Shown here: piece by piece, positions 1 to 3,587 of the stretch
Layout of the letters: each line of letters starts with the position of its first letter
Position numbering within the stretch: the stretch's first letter is position 1
NCBI GenBank assembly: GCA_029859555.1
Contig: JAOUCV010000118.1
Span: 1 to 6,838 of the forward strand
Reading direction: 5' to 3'
DNA: 6,838 nucleotides
Source of the DNA: Gammaproteobacteria bacterium
GTDB lineage: Bacteria; Pseudomonadota; Gammaproteobacteria; UBA9214
The notes under the pieces: generated by a model
Told to the model about the DNA's origin: nothing
The model's database searches: none
What the model saw: the letters and a program-made list of their open reading frames with translations, nothing else
Position numbers and translations under genes: made by a program

Positions 1-1
1 T

Positions 2-421
2 GGCATCGCACGGCCGCATATCAAGGTATGCGGGCTCAATCCGCATGCTGGTGAAGGCGGCCACCTTGGGCAAGAAGAAATCGAAACAATGATCCCGGCG
101 ATACAGCAACTGCGTGATGAAGGTATCGACCTGGATGGCCCGCTGCCGGCAGACACCGTGTTTAACACCCGCTACATCGCTGACAGTGATGCGATTCTCG
201 CCATGTATCACGACCAGGGCCTGCCGGTGCTGAAGCACAGTGGTTTTGGACGTGCCGTCAACATCACGCTGGGGCTACCGATCATACGCACCTCGGTCGA
301 TCATGGCACAGCACTGGAACTGGCCGGAACAGGAAAAATCGACATCGGCAGCCTGCAGGTTGCACTGGATACTGCCATGGCAATGGCCAGACTATCGATC
401 GCTAAAGAAAGTTCAGAATAA
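2..421 (+). CDS. pdxA: 4-hydroxythreonine-4-phosphate dehydrogenase, C-terminal 139 residues (5' end outside window)
   Basis: PdxA oxidises 4-phosphohydroxy-L-threonine with NAD; after decarboxylation, PdxJ condenses the product to pyridoxine 5'-phosphate (DXP-dependent vitamin B6 synthesis, cytosol). The frame is open from base 2, so the gene enters from the left; the family is about 330 residues, so roughly 60% is missing. Visible hallmarks are [12 protein letters not shown] (fragment residues 10-21), whose His15 corresponds to a metal-binding His, then [29 protein letters not shown] with the second metal-ligand His at residue 101, and the terminal [14 protein letters not shown]. The match to enterobacterial PdxA is nearly continuous, so identity is secure. 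The gene ends at a TAA. In E. coli rsmA follows pdxA; here a convergent hypothetical gene follows after 81 bases, and I see no clear terminator in that gap. Confidence 0.96.
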   Translation, partial: GIARPHIKVCGLNPHAGEGGHLGQEEIETMIPAIQQLRDEGIDLDGPLPADTVFNTRYIADSDAILAMYHDQGLPVLKHSGFGRAVNITLGLPIIRTSVDHGTALELAGTGKIDIGSLQVALDTAMAMARLSIAKESSE

Positions 422-502
422 CGGCTGCCTGATGCTGCCATGGCTCATTGCCGGTCCGGGCCATGCATGCATTCTGCAGGGTACAAAACCGAAACTGCCT
501 GT

Positions 503-790
503 TCAGAAGTATTGAAGATTATCTGGTGGTGGTGGAGCCTCGTTTTCATCCGCGCGCTGTTTGAGGTCATCTTGCATAACAAGCCTGCCGTCTTCATCCA
601 GGATCGCCAGCCTGCCATCCCTGGTGTTTCGCAATACCAGTATCGGCGCAGTGAACATCTGATTACGAATAAACCGCGGCTCCCATCCCAAAAGTTTTAT
701 ACCCGGCAGTGCCCGCAGTTGATGATCATTCACGATCTGTTGCAGATCTGCCGGTATTGCCGTGGTGCTTTTACGTTTGTCTTCATCCAT
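503..790 (-). CDS. small conserved-looking hypothetical protein, 95 aa
   Basis: I do not recognise a named family with certainty. The protein is soluble, with no signal peptide or membrane segment. Residues 13-45 (PADLQQIVNDHQLRALPGI, then LGWEPRFIRNQ) look like an ordered N-terminal part. Residues 46-72 alternate hydrophobic and charged positions (APILVLRNTRDGRLAILDEDG) as in a beta hairpin. The tail is acidic and ends in a four-proline run and DNLQYF. I recall similar 'LGW-x-x-RFxRR...LEEDGR' hypothetical proteins in gammaproteobacteria, but this is memory and was not searched. The overlapping + strand frame reads as low-quality sequence (a WWWW run opposite the prolines), so the - strand is the coding one. 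The ATG at 790 has no clear Shine-Dalgarno; a TATAAA lies about 7 bases upstream, so a leaderless message is possible. It is convergent with pdxA and divergent from the candidate lipoprotein, 41 bases away. Confidence 0.72.
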   Translation of the reverse strand: MDEDKRKSTTAIPADLQQIVNDHQLRALPGIKLLGWEPRFIRNQMFTAPILVLRNTRDGRLAILDEDGRLVMQDDLKQRADENEAPPPPDNLQYF

Positions 791-805
791 GATTCGATTT
801 ATAAA
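777..805 (+). promoter_or_regulatory. candidate sigma70-type promoter for the small lipoprotein gene
   Basis: TTGTCT (777-782, 4 of 6 to the -35 consensus) and TATAAA (800-805, 5 of 6 to the -10 consensus) are exactly 17 bases apart. Transcription would begin near 812, leaving a leader of about 20 bases before the ATG at 832. The -35 box lies inside the first codons of the divergent 95-aa gene. The -10 region ATTTATAAAA also reads as TATAAA on the other strand (803-798), so the two genes may share overlapping -10 boxes. No matching -35 is seen for the - strand reading. Confidence 0.4.
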
Positions 806-831
806 AGTAGCCGAACATACATTGGGGCCTA

Positions 832-1086
832 ATGAAATTATCAGGCCAATATACCGGCACGTCTATTGGACTCAGGTCGTACAGGCACCCGCTCGCGTTT
901 TGGCCGCCCCCCCTGATTATTGGGACAACACTGCTTGCAGCCATCGTTTTAACAGGCTGCACTAATTACAAAACAAGGGAAGTCAGCAGGTTTACTGCCA
1001 GAGACATGGCGATGGTTACAATGCGCGTCTTGCCAGAATTTTCGATTTCGGCGGGAAGTGACAACCAGGAGAAAAACCGTCAATAA
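832..1086 (+). CDS. candidate small lipoprotein, 84 aa
   Basis: No family is recognised. The supporting signal is a lipoprotein-type export sequence: a positively charged n-region (residues 1-19, including R15, R18, H19), a hydrophobic stretch from L28 to L40, and a lipobox LTGC with Cys at position 43. Cleavage by signal peptidase II would leave a 42-residue lipidated peptide beginning CTNYKTREV. The n-region is longer than usual, and three prolines precede the hydrophobic core. The residue after Cys is Thr, not Asp, which in enterobacterial sorting rules favours the outer membrane. A promoter-like pair lies upstream and GGGG (824-827) precedes the ATG, but the ribosome site is weak. The mature part has no recognisable domain. 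It could be a chance frame; the lipobox together with the promoter are the only reasons to list it. Confidence 0.45.
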   Translation: MKLSGQYTGTSIGLRSYRHPLAFWPPPLIIGTTLLAAIVLTGCTNYKTREVSRFTARDMAMVTMRVLPEFSISAGSDNQEKNRQ

Positions 1087-1099
1087 AGACACAGAAAAT

Positions 1100-1116
1100 C
1101 AGCCGTAATCCGGCTG
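1100..1116 (-). terminator. short hairpin, possible terminator
   Basis: CAGCCG (1100-1105) and CGGCTG (1111-1116) form a 6-bp perfect stem with a 5-base loop, 14 bases after the stop of the candidate lipoprotein gene. On the + strand no T run follows. On the - strand the next bases are ATTTTCTGTGTCTTTATT, which is moderately T-rich, so a weak terminator for leftward transcription is the better reading. Confidence 0.3.
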
Positions 1117-1249
1117 CAACGGGTGGCCGGGTCAGCTTGCAAAGAAAATGCCGGGCACTTGTTGATGGCCGTTAATACTGCAGCACCCCGGGTCATCAGT
1201 CGCCGCTATTGCAAACCGGTAAAGGCTTTCCCAGCACTTCACTGGATAG

Positions 1250-1274
1250 TGCCTGCTGCTGCAAATCGCAGGCA
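1250..1274. repeat. 7-bp inverted repeat downstream of the 59-aa gene
   Basis: TGCCTGC (1250-1256) and GCAGGCA (1268-1274) are perfect complements around an 11-base loop. The hairpin starts 16 bases beyond the stop codon of the leftward 59-aa gene. No T tract follows on either strand, so it is more likely a 3' end structure than a classical terminator, or it is fortuitous. Confidence 0.35.
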
Positions 1275-1289
1275 TAACTCCTTCCCGGC

Positions 1290-1469
1290 TTAATTAAAGC
1301 CTATTCCCTGCAGATAGTGCCCATGGTCACACCTGGTCGACAAGACATCATATTTACGACGTGTGGAAAGGTTGCGACGCTCGGACATAATGATATTGCC
1401 CTGGTGGTCGATCGCAGGAAAACACTTGTGAGCCTGGTAGCGTCGGCGTTGAATTATTCTTCGTTTCAT
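1290..1469 (-). CDS. small Arg-Arg-motif hypothetical protein, 59 aa
   Basis: This is a short basic protein with a regular pattern: MKRRIIQRRRY at residues 1-11, FPAIDHQGNII at 17-27, ERRNLSTRRKYDV at 30-42, and a polar tail. The arrangement 'F-P-x-x-D-x-x-G-x-x-I ... ERRx4RRxxDI' recalls small uncharacterised gammaproteobacterial proteins with a terminal DRRxxNI-like motif. That is recollection and was not searched. The start was chosen at the ATG at 1469, preceded by purine-rich GGGGAAGACGGGGATA. A longer frame begins at 1535, but its 22 extra residues run through a GC-rich hairpin and look non-coding. There is no signal peptide or membrane segment. The basic character could fit nucleic-acid or nucleotide contact, but no function can be assigned. 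It sits alone between divergent or unrelated genes, with a structured leader upstream. Confidence 0.55.
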   Translation of the reverse strand: MKRRIIQRRRYQAHKCFPAIDHQGNIIMSERRNLSTRRKYDVLSTRCDHGHYLQGIGFN

Positions 1470-1506
1470 TATCCCCGTCTTCCCCTGTTTGCCTTCCCCT
1501 GAAGGA

Positions 1507-1526
1507 CGGCAGCCCGAAGGCCGCCG
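1507..1526 (-). promoter_or_regulatory. UUCG-tetraloop hairpin in probable leader of the 59-aa gene
   Basis: On the - strand CGGCGGCC and GGCTGCCG pair over 8 bp with one G-U wobble, enclosing a TTCG loop closed by C-G. This is the classic extra-stable C(UUCG)G tetraloop. It lies 37 bases upstream of the ATG at 1469 and no T tract follows. It could stabilise the 5' end of the mRNA or be the end of an unrecognised upstream transcript. Confidence 0.45.
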
Positions 1527-1637
1527 GCAGGTCAAGCCACTGTAAAGTATTCCAAATCTATCAAAATCCCGATCCCGTGAGTATTAGGGAAATTACTTAG
1601 GTCGCAGCGGAGCAGGGGTCATATTCATGCCAATGCC

Positions 1638-1693
1638 ATCTGGCGCTATCCATATATAGAGGGGGTGCTAGGCAGCTTTTGCTTGCGCCAGAT
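1638..1693. repeat. perfect 9-bp inverted repeat, 38-base spacer
   Basis: ATCTGGCGC (1638-1646) is the exact reverse complement of GCGCCAGAT (1685-1693). The spacer contains TATATA, a G5 run and a small AGC-TTTT-GCT hairpin. Arms of this length at this spacing are unlikely by chance in such a short region. There is no flanking transposase gene and no obvious target duplication. Possible readings are a small mobile-element remnant or a folded RNA. Confidence 0.5.
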
Positions 1694-1803
1694 CCACACC
1701 AAAAAGGACCTGACAAGGGTGTTTCCTGTTAGCTTGATGGCCTGGTGCTCGACGTTTGCACAAAACCCGGGCGCTAATATTCCATCACAAGATCAATAAT
1801 GGT

Positions 1804-1826
1804 ATGTTTTGCGGTCCGCAAAATAT
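1804..1826. promoter_or_regulatory. operator-like dyad upstream of gnd
   Basis: TTTTGCGG (1807-1814) and CCGCAAAA (1816-1823) are perfect 8-bp arms around a single T, and symmetry continues outward with AT/AT after one mismatch. The dyad ends 90 bases before the gnd start. It is compact, A/T-rich outside and G/C-rich at the centre, as in many repressor operators. I do not recognise the regulator. It does not look like the LexA, PurR or HexR sites I know. Confidence 0.35.
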
Positions 1827-1915
1827 TCCCTGGCAACCTCGCAAACGCACATTCCTGTAACTGCAGGGAAGTCATCAATATACAGCATTTACTCACAGGA
1901 CATGCAACTCACATT

Positions 1916-3370
1916 ATGAAAGAAAAGTCAGATATCGGCCTTGTCGGCCTCGCCGTTATGGGTGAAAACCTGATCCTTAATATGGCCAACCACGGTTATA
2001 CCGTCACCGCCTACAACCGCTCAACAGACAAGGTTGATAACTTTATCAACGGTCGCGCGCAGGGCAAAAGCATCCGGGGCGCCCACTCTATTGAAGAGCT
2101 GGTTGATTCCCTGTCTTCACCTCGAAAAATCATGCTGATGGTGAAAGCAGGCCCCGCAGTTGACGCGGTAATCGAACAACTGGTCCCGCTACTCGACCAG
2201 GGTGACATCATCATCGACGGCGGCAATACCCACTTCCCGGACACCAACCGCCGCGTCGCCTACCTGAAAGAAAAAGGCCTGCAATTTATAGGCACCGGTG
2301 TTTCCGGTGGCGAAGAAGGTGCACTCACCGGCCCTTCAATCATGCCTGGCGGCTCGCCAGAGGCATGGCCCCACGTGAAGCCTGTATTCCAGCATATTGC
2401 GGCCAAGGTAGATGACGGGACGCCGTGCTGTGACTGGGTAGGTGAAGATGGCGCCGGTCACTTTGTGAAGATGGTGCATAACGGTATTGAATATGGCGAT
2501 ATGCAGTTAATCTGCGAAGCCTACCAAATCATGAAAGAACTGCTGGGCATGAGTGCCGACGAGATGCACAAAGTTTTCGCCGAGTGGAACAACGGCGACC
2601 TCGACAGTTACCTGATCGAAATCAGCCGCGACATCATGGCCTATAAAGACGAAGACGGTGAGCCACTGGTAGAGAAGATTCTCGATACGGCCGGCCAAAA
2701 AGGCACCGGCAAATGGACCGGCATTACTGCGCTCGACCTCGGCGTGCCTTTGACCTTGATTGGTGAAGCGGTATTTGCTCGTTGTTTGTCAGCTCAAAAA
2801 GATGAGCGCGTAGCCGCCTCTAAAGTGATATCAGGCCCAACACCTGTATTCACAGGCGACAAGGCCGCGTTTATCGAGGATCTTCGCCAGGCGGTATTTG
2901 CGTCTAAAATCGTTTCCTACGCACAGGGTTATGTTTTGATGCGTGAAGCCGCAAAGGAAAATGGCTGGAATCTTAACTACGGCGGCATCGCATTGATGTG
3001 GCGTGGCGGCTGTATCATCCGCTCTGCATTTCTGGGCAACATCAAGGAAGCTTTTGACACCAACCCGGATATCAGCAACCTGTTGCTGGATGACTACTTC
3101 AGAAACAAGCTTGAAGCGGCCCAGACAGGCTGGCGCCGTGTGGCTGCAGCGGCAGTGACCAACGGTATTCCTGCCCCTGCCATTGGTGCGGCATTAACGT
3201 ACTTTGACGGATACCGCACAGCACGTTTGCCTGCCAACTTGTTGCAAGCGCAACGCGATTACTTTGGCGCACACACCTACGAGCGCATCGACAAGGCCCG
3301 TGGCGAGTATTTCCACACCAACTGGACGGGGCGCGGTGGTGATACTGCCTCCACCACCTACGTGGTCTAG
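1916..3370 (+). CDS. gnd: 6-phosphogluconate dehydrogenase, decarboxylating, 484 aa
   Basis: Gnd converts 6-phosphogluconate to ribulose 5-phosphate and CO2 while reducing NADP (oxidative pentose phosphate pathway, cytosol, normally a homodimer). The N-terminal Rossmann fold has GLAVMG at residues 11-16, and N34-R35-S36 is typical of NADP preference. IIDGGNTHFPDT (99-110), VSGGEEGA (129-136) and IMPGG (142-146) line the substrate site. The signature GHFVKMVHNGIEYGD contains the catalytic Lys185 and Glu192. TGKWT follows at 264-268. The C-terminal R447 and H453 in RDYFGAHTYER reach the partner subunit. Length is full for the long form of the family. The ATG at 1916 starts the conserved IGLVGLAVMG block with only a few residues ahead of it; an in-frame ATG at 1799 would add 39 residues unlike the family. 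The nearest Shine-Dalgarno-like ACAGGA is about 15 bases upstream, further than normal. Confidence 0.98.
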   Translation: MKEKSDIGLVGLAVMGENLILNMANHGYTVTAYNRSTDKVDNFINGRAQGKSIRGAHSIEELVDSLSSPRKIMLMVKAGPAVDAVIEQLVPLLDQGDIIIDGGNTHFPDTNRRVAYLKEKGLQFIGTGVSGGEEGALTGPSIMPGGSPEAWPHVKPVFQHIAAKVDDGTPCCDWVGEDGAGHFVKMVHNGIEYGDMQLICEAYQIMKELLGMSADEMHKVFAEWNNGDLDSYLIEISRDIMAYKDEDGEPLVEKILDTAGQKGTGKWTGITALDLGVPLTLIGEAVFARCLSAQKDERVAASKVISGPTPVFTGDKAAFIEDLRQAVFASKIVSYAQGYVLMREAAKENGWNLNYGGIALMWRGGCIIRSAFLGNIKEAFDTNPDISNLLLDDYFRNKLEAAQTGWRRVAAAAVTNGIPAPAIGAALTYFDGYRTARLPANLLQAQRDYFGAHTYERIDKARGEYFHTNWTGRGGDTASTTYVV

Positions 3371-3380
3371 CTAATACCAG

Positions 3381-3420
3381 ATCACCGTGCAAGGGGGTTT
3401 CAACCCCTTTACACGGTGAT
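3381..3420. terminator. long hairpin after gnd
   Basis: ATCACCGTG (3381-3389) pairs perfectly with CACGGTGAT (3412-3420). Inside, after one C/A mismatch, AAGGGGG pairs with CCCCTTT including one G-T wobble, around a TTTCAA loop. The whole stem is about 16 bp, starting 11 bases after the gnd stop. No T run follows on either strand, so it is not a textbook intrinsic terminator. It sits between two convergent genes and probably serves as a 3' end barrier for gnd mRNA. Confidence 0.6.
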
Positions 3421-3587
3421 AACTTCATCGTCTGTTAAACATCGGTGCCATGATCATCAGGCACACCGTGATGCTGTCCATACCGGCTCGCCGTGTTTAC
3501 CCGTCTCCCCGGGCCCGGGCAACAAGCCTGCCTGCCTGTATTTGCCACCCTGTGCCGCATTTTTTCTCATCGGGAACCTGCGGCAGC
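3421..3587. other. convergent gnd-ppdK intergenic region
   Basis: No gene is supported here. CCCGGGCCCGGG (3508-3519) is a perfect 12-bp palindrome. A GCCT tandem of just over three units follows at 3526-3538. TGCCGCA (3553-3559) and TGCGGCA (3579-3585) form an inverted repeat directly after the ppdK stop, read leftward; its 19-base loop includes an A6 run on the - strand. No T-tract terminator for ppdK is evident. Confidence 0.5.

Larger units (their letters stand above)
1087..1289. other. intergenic stretch with two small hairpins
   Basis: No convincing gene lies here. It contains the hairpins described at 1100-1116 and 1250-1274. A 47-codon frame on the - strand (1275 down to 1132) has AAGGAG only two bases before its ATG and an unconvincing composition, so it is not called. 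Confidence 0.5.
1470..1915. other. gene-poor structured intergenic region before gnd
   Basis: These 446 bases contain no complete gene I can support. Moving right, they hold the leader hairpin of the 59-aa gene, a tandem ATCCCG pair (1566-1577), a 9-bp inverted repeat (1638/1693) overlapping a start-less frame on the - strand, and an operator-like dyad (1804-1826). A looser TTCCCTG/CAGGGAA pair lies at 1826-1832 and 1864-1870. No convincing -35/-10 pair for gnd was found; TATACA at 1879-1884 is the nearest -10-like string but lacks a partner. Confidence 0.6.

Noticed and set aside
440..832. 130-codon + strand frame over the 95-aa gene
   Set aside because: It is mostly the complement of the better-supported leftward gene, with a WWWW run opposite its poly-proline codons.
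1132..1275. 47-codon leftward frame just after the RR-motif gene, preceded by AAGGAG
   Set aside because: The Shine-Dalgarno is only two bases from the ATG, the peptide has no recognisable features, and it includes the 1250-1274 hairpin.
1470..1535. Longer start for the RR-motif protein at 1535
   Set aside because: The extra residues are encoded by the GC-rich hairpin and look random, while a purine-rich site precedes the ATG at 1469.
1799..1915. 39-residue N-terminal extension of Gnd from the ATG at 1799
   Set aside because: The extension is unlike the family, Cys- and His-rich, and it runs across the operator-like dyad; the conserved fold begins just after the ATG at 1916.
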